Source of the DNA: Pontibacter pudoricolor
GTDB lineage: Bacteria > Bacteroidota > Bacteroidia > Cytophagales > Hymenobacteraceae
NCBI RefSeq assembly: GCF_010092985.1
Contig: NZ_CP048106.1
Span: 4,192,001 to 4,256,000 of the forward strand
Reading direction: 5' to 3'
DNA length: 64,000 nt
Made by a program: the position numbers and the translations under genes. The notes under the pieces were generated by a model. That model saw only the letters and a program-made list of their open reading frames with translations, did not search any database and had not been told where the DNA came from. This document shows, one piece after another, positions 8,586 through 16,416 of the stretch. Within the stretch, counting starts at the first letter, position 1. The number at the start of each line of letters is the position of its first letter.

Positions 8586-9425
8586 CTAACGCCTGAGCTT
8601 GATATAGTCCGGGTAGATCTCGATCCTGTTTGCTTTGTACAGGTTCCCTACCGCACGTTTAAACATTTTTTTGCTGGCACCTACTACACGGTAAATATCC
8701 TCCGGATCGCTTTTATCCGACAGGTTCAGGGTTCCATTCTGTTCTTCGAGCAGCTGCATTACTTTAGCTGAGGTCTCATCCATCTCGCTAAACGTATCGG
8801 CATCGGGCTTGCGCAACGTTACGTCTATCTTGTTATCGGGGCGGATGGTTTTAATGTAGGCAGGCAGTTTATCACCAATCTCCAGGTCTTTAAAAACCTC
8901 GTTTCGGTATAGCAGGCCCAAATACGTGTTGTTGATGATCACGTTATACCCAAGGTCGGTATAGGCAGCTACCAGCACTTCTACCTGTTCACCTTCTTTT
9001 ACCTGGATGTTATCATTCTGCAGGTATTTGTTGATCTTGGCAGTACCAACTATCCGGTCCGAGGCATCATCTAAATACACATACACGCAGTACTTACGGC
9101 CGGGTACCATTTTGTCTTTCTGGTTATTGAGGGGCACCAGCAGGTCTTTCTCCAGTCCCCAGTCCAGGAAAGCACCGAAGCTGGAAGTGTCTTTGCACAG
9201 CAATCCCGCAAATTGCCCTACTGTGGCGTAAGGGGTAAGGTTAGTAGCAATTACCCGGTCTTCAGAGTCGCGGTACACGAATACGCGCACAAAATCACCA
9301 ACTTTAGCACCTTCTGGTAAATATTTTTTAGGAAGCAGTATGTCGCCGTCTTCAGAAGTTAAATAAACCCCGAAGTCTACTTCACGCGCTATCTCGAGCT
9401 CGTTGTAATTGCCTAAATCTACCAT
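8586..9425 (-). CDS. CvfB/YitL-like S1-domain RNA-binding protein
   Basis: The 279-residue product fits CvfB: repeated S1-like folds (LTSEDGDILLPKKYLP, TSSFGAFLDWGLEKDLLVPLNNQ, YLGLLYRNEVFKDLEIGD) followed by a C-terminal winged-helix segment (LSDKSDPEDIYRVVGASKKMFKRAVGNLYK). CvfB homologues bind RNA and affect virulence gene expression in staphylococci; the role in Bacteroidota is not established. Upstream on its strand is the 940-bp repeat region, so it has its own promoter somewhere above 9425. Confidence 0.87.
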   Translation of the reverse strand: MVDLGNYNELEIAREVDFGVYLTSEDGDILLPKKYLPEGAKVGDFVRVFVYRDSEDRVIATNLTPYATVGQFAGLLCKDTSSFGAFLDWGLEKDLLVPLNNQKDKMVPGRKYCVYVYLDDASDRIVGTAKINKYLQNDNIQVKEGEQVEVLVAAYTDLGYNVIINNTYLGLLYRNEVFKDLEIGDKLPAYIKTIRPDNKIDVTLRKPDADTFSEMDETSAKVMQLLEEQNGTLNLSDKSDPEDIYRVVGASKKMFKRAVGNLYKANRIEIYPDYIKLRR

Positions 9426-9659
9426 GGTTGTGTTGTTGCTGTGTAAGTGCTGTCCTACAAATCTAATAAAAAGCCAAACGCTTTAAAAGCTGAGAACCTG
9501 CTAAATAGCAATAGTCTATATATTTAGGATAAAGTCTAAAATGGAATGGGTTAAGTGTAAGAATATGGTTTTTGATTTGCCTTATCCCAACCTCCCCGTT
9601 TTATCGAGGGCCCCTACCGCCAAAACAGGGGAAGGAACCCTGCTATCGTTCTATAGTTT

Positions 9660-10316
9660 CTCGTTTGTCATTTCGAACAGCGTGAGAAATCTGAGTTCTA
9701 TAGTTTGCTACTCTACTTTTCAATCCAAGCCTTTCCTTCTATAGTTACCACTTATCCTGAGAGCTTTACTTGCCTATTGTTCTATAGTTGGCTTTCATGC
9801 CCTCACGGCCGGGAGGCCCCGTCTTGGGGGTAGGGGCCCTCGATAAGGGCATCGCGCTGCTGCTTTCTTTCTACCCTCGTACCTCGGGTTGCCTGGCGGC
9901 ACCGCAACAAAGCAAAGGCGCTCAACCCAAAGACTGTGATCAGTTCGATAGCATTTTTTTAGTTGAGTGATAAGCTATAGTTGCATTGCCTTATCGTGGC
10001 TATAGTTTCGTAGGGACAGGTCGCGACCTGTCCGATCTTAGGCTGTAACTATAGAAAACTCAGATTTCTGCCGCTGGTCGAAAGGACAGTTGGGAAAGCA
10101 GTAGCAGAAAGTCCCCCTTCGAAGGGGGCAGGGGGATGACAAACACCCACTATAAAACGATATCCTCAACTATAGCAACAGCCGTAATTCCCCTCTTGGG
10201 AGGGGTAGGGGTGGGTTAAAACCAAAACTATAAAACTATAAAACTATAACTCCAACAATAGCGACTGCTATAAAGCTCCTTCCCCTGTTCTTAGGGGAAG
10301 GCTGGGAAGGGGTAAA
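9660..10316. repeat. Composite intergenic repeat, copy 1 (partner at 45925-46447)
   Basis: This gap between the cvfB-like gene and dps carries ordered blocks also found, in the same order and direction, at 45925-46447. They are: a TCATTTCGA...GAAATCTGAG block (9667); a CCTCACGGCCGGGAGGCCCC block running to GACTGTGATCAGTTCGATAG (9797-9950); the exact palindrome GGACAGGTCGCGACCTGTCC (10014-10033); a CCCCTCTTGGGAGGGGTAGGGG block (10191); and a final GGGGAAGGCTGGGAAGGGGT block (10294). CTATAG is dense here, about eight copies in 650 bases. Small frames inside the block are not convincing genes. Confidence 0.8.
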
Positions 10317-10347
10317 AAAAGGCAGCACTTTGCAGCGCTGCCTTTTC
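10314..10347 (-). terminator. Terminator of the dps-like gene
   Basis: Read on the minus strand, AAAGGCAGC and GCTGCCTTT form a stem around a short loop and are followed by seven T residues. It lies about 20 bases beyond the dps-like stop. Confidence 0.8.
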
Positions 10348-10368
10348 AAAATCTATAATTTGTAAAAC

Positions 10369-11001
10369 TTACTTAGCCTTGGCTTTTGCAGGAGCTTTTC
10401 TGGCTGTTACTCTTAATCCGTCTTTACTGCTGCGGCTTTTCTGATCTTCAGCTTCCATAATATCTTCTGGTCGGGCAATCATTCCGATTGATAAACCGTC
10501 ATCGCCTAAAAAGTGCTCTATGTGGTGGCAGCGGTCTTCTGTTTTGATCAGGATGCCTTCCAGTAATGCTTTGGTGGCGAAGTCTTCGTGCTGCATGGCC
10601 AGTTTTATAGTTTTGCGTAACTCTACAGCTATCGTTTTTTCATCGTCCATGTCCTTGGCCAGCATCTCTCTTATCCTGAAAACGCCTTCTTCTTCGTGGT
10701 CAATGTAGGTTAGTTCCAGTTGTTTTTTTGGGTGGCAGGTAGGGCAGTAGCCCATCACGGTCAGGCGCTCGGCAATGGCATCGTACTGTTCGTGCAACTG
10801 GGTGTAGTGGTCCTCAAAAAACAAATGCAGATCTCTGAACTGCGGGCCTTCTACCATCCAATGGTGTTTGTGATACTGGTTAAATAGCGTGATGAAAGAC
10901 GACAGGTGCCGGTCCAGTTCACGGGCCATAACTTTTGCTGTATTATCTGACAACCCAACCGGGTTTCCTTCATATTCTGATTTTTCTCTTAGTTTTTCCA
11001 T
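10369..11001 (-). CDS. dps: Dps-family DNA-protection/ferroxidase protein with CxxCH insert
   Basis: The ferritin-like core is clear: HHWMVEGPQFRDLH and EQYDAIAERL provide the Dps inter-subunit ferroxidase residues H47, H59, D74 and E78 at the canonical spacing. Dps proteins form dodecamers that oxidise and store iron and protect DNA in stress. At 210 residues it is longer than the usual ~155-180. Two additions are visible: a CPTCH motif (C86, C89, H90) directly after the first ferroxidase helix, and a basic Ala/Lys tail (RKAPAKAKAK) that could bind DNA. It is monocistronic, with its own terminator. Confidence 0.93.
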   Translation of the reverse strand: MEKLREKSEYEGNPVGLSDNTAKVMARELDRHLSSFITLFNQYHKHHWMVEGPQFRDLHLFFEDHYTQLHEQYDAIAERLTVMGYCPTCHPKKQLELTYIDHEEEGVFRIREMLAKDMDDEKTIAVELRKTIKLAMQHEDFATKALLEGILIKTEDRCHHIEHFLGDDGLSIGMIARPEDIMEAEDQKSRSSKDGLRVTARKAPAKAKAK

Positions 11002-11065
11002 AGGTATAGTTTGTAATGCTACCTCTATACTTACCCCGAAAAGCGGAAAAAGGATATGCTGAATC

Positions 11066-12955
11066 TTATCTGAACTCTGCTACGCCGGGGCGCTCAAATC
11101 GGAAATCGGTGAAATCGTAGTATGGCCGTGATGCCTCGTAAACCTTAAAGCTGCTGATATCTTCGTTGGCAGGCAGGCGTGGGTAAAAGCTTAATAGGAT
11201 CTGTATCGTGCTGAAAGACAGATACTCGTTCCGGAACCTGAAGCCAAGGCCATAACCAGTATAAGGTTTGTTTTTGAAAGGACTCGTTTTATTGCCAGCC
11301 GATAGCCAGGCCACATCGGCGAAAGCTACTGTTGCCAGTTTAAAGCCCAGGAAAGAAAAAGGTGTGTAAAGATTGGCTTCATAATTAAGCGTGAGACGTT
11401 TGCTGCCCCTGAGCAGTTCGGAGTTAAAGCCGCGCAGGCCCTCGTTGTTATTGATAGACAGCAGGTCTTCGGGGTTGCGGTTCAGGCCGAAAGTGGCGCG
11501 TGTCTGTAAATAATGGCGTAATTTCCAGCTGCCGTTTTCATACAGTCTGGTAAAGTACAGCGATTGTAGCTGCAACAGGCCCTGCTGCCAGCTTCCGTCA
11601 TTTATAAACGAACCGTACGTAACATTGCCAAACAGGTAGCCAAAGTGTTGCCGGTACCTGGCAAAAGCAAACGAAGCTCCCAGGTAGCGGCGGTTGGTTA
11701 ATGTGCCATTTTCGTAACCGGTAGTAACGGAAATTATGCTGCCGGCTGGTATATCTTCTGTGCGGCCAAAACCAAACAGGTATCGGTCTTTATAATATTT
11801 ACGCACACTATAGCCAATACTGCCCAGGTATAGTTGGTTACTCTGGAAATTCTCGGTAGGGGTGGTTTTATAGTTGGTGTCGATCACTCTCAGGCCTATG
11901 ATCATGCGGCCGCGTGGCTCGTACCCCAGGTTATAGCTTTTAAACTTAAAGGCACGTCCGAACCAGGCATCGCGTCGGGTATAGCTAAGGTTACCGAATC
12001 GCGGAATGGTGTCTGCGTCAGTTGGCGGAAGCAGTATGCGTTCCTCTACCTGGCTAATGCCCGCAGCACCTGCATAGCGGGTGTTGGTGGCATAAAAGTC
12101 CCGGTGCAGGAAAGCGCTCTTTTCCTGGTAATAATTTTCGTTAACATAAGCTATGTCAGCAGTTATATAAGACCGGCCAATGTTTTCTATACTATAGCGG
12201 CCGGCAAACTCCCAGGGGCGTGGATTGGGCTGGTTAAAACGGTAAGAAAGTTCCGGCTGATGGCCCAGTCCCAAAAAGTTAAGCTCCCGCACGGTCAGCC
12301 TGCCAGCTCCAGACGACGGTGTAAATGAGCCTGATCCGCCTAAACTAAAAACGTCTTTCGTAATCACGATCACATCCAGACTGTCTTCGGTGGTTGTTTG
12401 CTCGTTCACAATAATGCGGGCATCCAGAATATAGTCTGTCTGGCGCAGCAAGCGTTCCGATTCTACAAGCGCCAGAGGTTCCAGCACTTTATACTGCTCA
12501 AAAAGCAGCTTATTCCGGATCAGGCTTCTCTTGGTTTTTGCATGAAATATATTGCCGGTTTTCTCGAGCCAGTTCGCAGGTATCCGGGCGGTATCTTGTA
12601 TAGAGTAACCAAAAGCATCCAGCGGAATAACCCGTATGTTGCGCACTACTTTATAGTTGTGGCGTTCATATTCCCGCTCTATCAGTTCGGCGTCCAGGTT
12701 TAGGGCAGCTTCGTTTTCGGGTGTAAAATCCAGAATAGAACTAAGCAGCTTGCCCATAATCGTTTTCCGCTCCGACAGTTCTTTCAGATTACGCATTACA
12801 CGGTCTTCAAACCGGTGGGTGGTATCGGTAACTATAGTTGTGTCGGGCTTGGCAACAGGTTTTTTCTGAGCAGTTCCATCTATAGCAAACAACAGCAACA
12901 GGCCCAGCAAAAACAGGCAGAGCGCAAAGCTATAGTTCGGGTAAAAACGATGCAT
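11066..12955 (-). CDS. BamA/TamA-like outer-membrane surface-antigen protein
   Basis: I start at the internal ATG at 12955 (MHRFYPNYSFALCLFLLGLL) because it gives a signal peptide ending at GTAQ; the longer frame to 13018 adds an implausible basic lead. The mature protein has one or more POTRA-like modules (for example YKVVRNIRVIPLDAFG), and the C-terminal half is a 16-strand-type barrel with repeated YxFG/GxGF strands and a GLGFRFRNEYLSF-like end. This matches the Omp85/D15 superfamily of outer-membrane assembly or translocation proteins. Its exact cargo is not known. It lies upstream of dps on the same strand but ~65 bases away. Confidence 0.82.
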   Translation of the reverse strand: MHRFYPNYSFALCLFLLGLLLLFAIDGTAQKKPVAKPDTTIVTDTTHRFEDRVMRNLKELSERKTIMGKLLSSILDFTPENEAALNLDAELIEREYERHNYKVVRNIRVIPLDAFGYSIQDTARIPANWLEKTGNIFHAKTKRSLIRNKLLFEQYKVLEPLALVESERLLRQTDYILDARIIVNEQTTTEDSLDVIVITKDVFSLGGSGSFTPSSGAGRLTVRELNFLGLGHQPELSYRFNQPNPRPWEFAGRYSIENIGRSYITADIAYVNENYYQEKSAFLHRDFYATNTRYAGAAGISQVEERILLPPTDADTIPRFGNLSYTRRDAWFGRAFKFKSYNLGYEPRGRMIIGLRVIDTNYKTTPTENFQSNQLYLGSIGYSVRKYYKDRYLFGFGRTEDIPAGSIISVTTGYENGTLTNRRYLGASFAFARYRQHFGYLFGNVTYGSFINDGSWQQGLLQLQSLYFTRLYENGSWKLRHYLQTRATFGLNRNPEDLLSINNNEGLRGFNSELLRGSKRLTLNYEANLYTPFSFLGFKLATVAFADVAWLSAGNKTSPFKNKPYTGYGLGFRFRNEYLSFSTIQILLSFYPRLPANEDISSFKVYEASRPYYDFTDFRFERPGVAEFR

Positions 12956-13197
12956 AAAATTACTCAGGTAGCGAAAGCGGCAGGTTAACCTTCTAAAGAT
13001 AACATTTTTTAAGTGCACAACAGATACGGGTTTCCCTTAAAATGGATTTGGAGCAATTACAGTTATTATGTGTGCTAAATAAATTAGTATTTAGGACGAT
13101 GTTGATAAGCATGTTTATAAGTTTTTGCTAAATTTATTAGGCCGTTTTGAGATAAAGTTTTACCTTTAAAACGCTAAAGCAGAAAAGTATACCCAGT

Positions 13198-14463
13198 ATG
13201 GACGACAGAATAACAGAGAAACTAAAGATATTAGCAGATGCTGCGAAATACGATGTTTCGTGTTCATCCAGCGGTGGAAAGCGCAAAAACGATAACAAAG
13301 GCCTGGGTAATGCCGAGGGTATGGGCATTTGTCATAGTTATACCGAAGACGGCCGTTGCGTTTCGTTGCTGAAGATACTGCTTACCAACCACTGCATTTT
13401 TGATTGTGCCTATTGTGTTACCCGCAAAAGCAACGACATTAAACGCGCTGCCTTTACGGTGCAGGAAGTAGTGGACCTGACTATAAATTTCTATCGTCGC
13501 AACTATATCGAAGGCCTGTTCCTGAGTTCGGGTATTTTCTCAAATGCTGATTATACCATGGAGCGCCTGGTGCGCATTGCTAAAAAACTACGTCTGGAAG
13601 AAAAGTTCAATGGCTATATCCATCTTAAGACAATACCGGGTGCCAGCGAAGAGCTGATTAAAGAAGCCGGTTTATATGCCGACAGGTTAAGCGTGAACAT
13701 TGAGCTGCCATCGGAAAAGAGCCTGATAAAACTGGCCCCTGAAAAGAACTATAGCGAGATACTGTTGCCGATGAATAACATTAAGCAGCAGTTGGTACAG
13801 GCTAAAGAAGAGAAGAAGTTGTTTAAGTCGGCTCCTGCGTTTGCACCGGCCGGCCAAAGCACGCAGCTTATAGTTGGCGCATCCGCCGAGAATGACCAGC
13901 AGATACTACAGCTCTCGAGCCAGCTCTACAAAGACTATAGTTTAAAGCGAGTGTACTATTCGGGTTACGTGCCGGTAAGTTCAGATAACAGATTGCCGAT
14001 CATTACAGAGCCGCCTATTATAAGAGAGAACCGAATTTACCAGGCCGATTGGCTGATGCGCTTCTATGGTTTTGATGTAAAGGAAATACTGGATGAAAGC
14101 AACCCGCACCTGGACCTGGATATTGACCCGAAGCTGAGCTGGGCATTGCGCAACCGGCATGTGTTTCCGGTGGAGCTGAACACCGCAGACTATGAAATGA
14201 TATTACGTGTACCGGGTATAGGAGTGAAGTCGGCGAAAAAGATCGTGTCGGCACGCCGGTTTGCTTCTTTAAACTATGAGCATTTACGCCAGATGGGAGT
14301 GGTGCTGAAGCGGGCAAAGTATTTTATAACCTGCCAGCAGAAAAGCCTGCAACCTTACGACTTCGATTCGCAGCGTATCCGGAATAAGATTTTGTTTGGA
14401 GATGGAGCCGTTCGGAGCCCGCTGCTTACTCAGCAGCTGGACCTGTTCAGGCAAGTGGGATGA
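13198..14463 (+). CDS. Radical SAM putative DNA modification/repair protein with C-terminal HhH
   Basis: C66-C70-C73 (CIFDCAYC) is the radical SAM 4Fe-4S motif. The following FLSSGIF and LKTIPGAS elements fit the barrel, and residues 338-350 (VPGIGVKSAKKIV) form a helix-hairpin-helix that binds DNA. The architecture and its pairing with a DUF4130 gene correspond to the TIGR03916 family, described as a radical SAM protein linked to uracil-DNA-glycosylase-like partners. The reaction is not known. The N-terminus has additional cysteines (C22, C45, C54). The next genes follow on the same strand with short gaps, so it heads a cassette. Confidence 0.9.
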   Translation: MDDRITEKLKILADAAKYDVSCSSSGGKRKNDNKGLGNAEGMGICHSYTEDGRCVSLLKILLTNHCIFDCAYCVTRKSNDIKRAAFTVQEVVDLTINFYRRNYIEGLFLSSGIFSNADYTMERLVRIAKKLRLEEKFNGYIHLKTIPGASEELIKEAGLYADRLSVNIELPSEKSLIKLAPEKNYSEILLPMNNIKQQLVQAKEEKKLFKSAPAFAPAGQSTQLIVGASAENDQQILQLSSQLYKDYSLKRVYYSGYVPVSSDNRLPIITEPPIIRENRIYQADWLMRFYGFDVKEILDESNPHLDLDIDPKLSWALRNRHVFPVELNTADYEMILRVPGIGVKSAKKIVSARRFASLNYEHLRQMGVVLKRAKYFITCQQKSLQPYDFDSQRIRNKILFGDGAVRSPLLTQQLDLFRQVG

Positions 14464-14478
14464 TAAACCTATATAACT

Positions 14479-14679
14479 ATGGCACAGAAGTATAAAAGCC
14501 CTGTCGCGAATTCAGATTCAGAAACAAAAAAGATAAAAACGATTAAAGTAAAAGTCATGAGAAAGAACAACAAAGTTGCCCGCGTATCCTGCTATTGCAA
14601 ACTGAACATGCTGGTACCACACCTGCAGCGTATGCAGGCTGAAGGAAAACAGGAGAAAGCCCGCAACAACAACCAGTAA
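14479..14679 (+). CDS. Small basic protein between the radical SAM and DUF4130 genes
   Basis: A 66-codon frame lies 15 bases after the radical SAM gene and 9 bases before the DUF4130 gene, filling the gap exactly. The product is very basic (many Lys/Arg) with a CYC pair (VSCYCKLNM). A second ATG at residue 27 (MRKNNKVARVSCYC, base 14557) may be the true start, giving a 40-residue protein. No family recognised. Its position suggests co-expression with the repair-type cassette. Confidence 0.5.
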   Translation: MAQKYKSPVANSDSETKKIKTIKVKVMRKNNKVARVSCYCKLNMLVPHLQRMQAEGKQEKARNNNQ

Positions 14680-14688
14680 ACTATAGCC

Positions 14689-15465
14689 ATGCACCTCTAT
14701 GCCTACGACGGCTCTTTTGAAGGACTGCTGACGGTAGTGTTCGAAGCCTACGAGCGTAAAGCCTGGCCAACTGCCATAGAGCAGGAGCAGGTGGCACAGC
14801 CGGGCATTTTCGGTACAACTATAGCCGTAGTAACCGACGAAGAAAAGGCACAGCGGGTATGGAAAGGTCTGCAGCACCGGTTATCGGCCGCAGCCCGGAA
14901 GCAGCTATACTATACCTATTTGTGGGAACAGCCAGGCTTTGAGCTGGCTATCTTCAACTATATAAAACTGGCTTTTGGTACTTCTGAAAACATAGAAGGT
15001 AACTTTACCGCACCTTGTGTGCTGCAGGTGCAGCAGGCAGCCAAACAGTTGCATCGCGAGAAACACCGCATGGAAGCCTTTGTGCGTTTCCAGAAAACGA
15101 CAGACGAACTATACTATGCGCACATTGAGCCTGATTTTAATGTGTTGCCGGTAATAATTGAGCATTTTACGAAGCGCTACGCTGATCAGCGCTGGGCCAT
15201 ATACGACACGCGCCGCCGGTATGGTGCCTACTATGACCTGCAGGCTACCACCTTTATAACACTGGATGCAGCACCCCGCAAAGGAATGGGCGTGTTGCCC
15301 GCATCAGCAATTACGCAGCAGGAAAAAACATACCAGCAACTATGGCAGGTATACTTCGACCATGTAAATATTGTCGAGCGTAAAAACCCGAAACTACACC
15401 TCAGGCATATGCCTAAACGCTACTGGAAGTACCTTTCTGAAAAACAGCCCCGCCTGCAAGCCTGA
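14689..15465 (+). CDS. DUF4130 / TIGR03915-type putative DNA metabolism protein
   Basis: The 258-residue product opens with YAYDGSFEGLLTVVFEAYE, the hallmark of the DUF4130 family, which travels with the radical SAM gene upstream and in some bacteria is fused to a uracil-DNA-glycosylase-like domain. The conserved KEKHRMEAFVRFQ-like segment appears as REKHRMEAFVRFQKT, and RRYGAYYDL and ERKNPKLHLRHMPKRYWKYL occur near the C-terminus. No glycosylase domain is attached here, so this is the stand-alone form. Biochemical function is unknown; DNA repair or modification is inferred from partners. Confidence 0.88.
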   Translation: MHLYAYDGSFEGLLTVVFEAYERKAWPTAIEQEQVAQPGIFGTTIAVVTDEEKAQRVWKGLQHRLSAAARKQLYYTYLWEQPGFELAIFNYIKLAFGTSENIEGNFTAPCVLQVQQAAKQLHREKHRMEAFVRFQKTTDELYYAHIEPDFNVLPVIIEHFTKRYADQRWAIYDTRRRYGAYYDLQATTFITLDAAPRKGMGVLPASAITQQEKTYQQLWQVYFDHVNIVERKNPKLHLRHMPKRYWKYLSEKQPRLQA

Positions 15466-15666
15466 GCATACTATTAGTTTAGGTTTATCTGCTCCTGAAA
15501 CGAGTGTTGAAAAATTGTACAGCTTTTTTGCTCCACTTTGTAACATACCCTGTACGTTGCACGTAAGCATTACTATATATTTATTTTAAAACAAGCGGCA
15601 GACTTAACTGCTGAAGCATAAAGTGGCCTTACCACTGCATGTCGCTTAGCTAATGTTTTTGCACAT

Positions 15667-16035
15667 ATGAATACACGCGTACGTAAAAAACTTATTCAGG
15701 TGGCTCGTGGCAGAGCAAATCAAATGACCTTTCAGAACCTGATCTATGAAGCAGAACTCGGCCTGAACCTTGACAATACCTACGAAAAAGCACAGCTAAC
15801 AGAAGTAATTGACGAAATATCGGAAGAAGAGCACGCCGAAGGGAGACCTTTGCTGAGTGCGCTTGTTAGCACCAAAGGGTTTAAGAACCAGGGCGATAAC
15901 TTTTTCAGGCTATGTGAACGCCTAGGCTACGGCAACTGGAGAGAGCTTAAAAAAGATGCGGAGTTTTTAGAGGAACAACGCAAAGCCTGCCGCGAATTCT
16001 GGCAGAATAAAGAAAATTTTTCTACCTACCTATAA
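15667..16035 (+). CDS. Hypothetical protein, 122 aa
   Basis: I do not recognise the family. The product is soluble and mostly helical by composition, with no signal peptide. Conserved-looking elements are a basic N-terminus (MNTRVRKKLIQVARGRANQ), an acidic EVIDEISEEEHAEGRPLLSALV stretch, and an FFRLCERLGYGNWRELKKD segment. Coding status is supported by length, codon use like its neighbours and a terminator just downstream. It is separated by 200 bases from the DUF4130 gene. Confidence 0.7.
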   Translation: MNTRVRKKLIQVARGRANQMTFQNLIYEAELGLNLDNTYEKAQLTEVIDEISEEEHAEGRPLLSALVSTKGFKNQGDNFFRLCERLGYGNWRELKKDAEFLEEQRKACREFWQNKENFSTYL

Positions 16036-16042
16036 TACAACT

Positions 16043-16096
16043 ACAGAGCGGCAGGCCTTCCATCTCACCCTTGGCTGCCGCTCTGTTTTTCTTTTT
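16043..16096 (+). terminator. Terminator of the 122-aa hypothetical gene
   Basis: ACAGAGCGGCAG pairs exactly with CTGCCGCTCTGT across a ~19-base loop and is followed by TTTTTCTTTTT. It begins about seven bases after the stop codon. Confidence 0.85.
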
Positions 16097-16416
16097 GCTT
16101 CTTTCCCAACTATAAGCCGTCGTTTTTTCTGTACCTGATATAATTCGCAACATAGGCTGTATATAATTGCCTGTCAGTATATAATGTAATTAAAACCTGT
16201 TGCTGTAACCCGCCAATCAATAGCCTCTCTTTTATAAAAGTATCAACTACAATAAGTACAAAACCGACTGGTTTGCTTTGAGTTAGCTGTTATAAATTGC
16301 TCCCGAAAAGATTATAATAATGTAAAATATATAGTTTAATTTGTATCTATAAATCTTCTGGTATACATCTGTGTCCGGGCGATTTACAATGCAGTTAAAC
16401 TATTTTTTTACAGCCT
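16097..16416. other. AT-rich gap upstream of the DUF3857 genes
   Basis: This gap of about 320 bases contains no frame I would call and no clear repeat. It is AT-rich toward the right end (TATAATAATGTAAAATATATAG region) and probably holds the promoter for the gene at 16417. I cannot place -33/-7 boxes with confidence. Confidence 0.4.

Noticed and set aside
9541-9744. 67-codon frame in the 9.5 kb gap
   Set aside because: It overlaps dispersed repeat blocks and has no family support.
9788-9970. Frame reading into KGAQPKDCDQFDS, also at 46051-46242
   Set aside because: The frames lie inside the composite repeat, differ by indels between the two copies and lack any signal of coding; they are repeat DNA that happens to be open.
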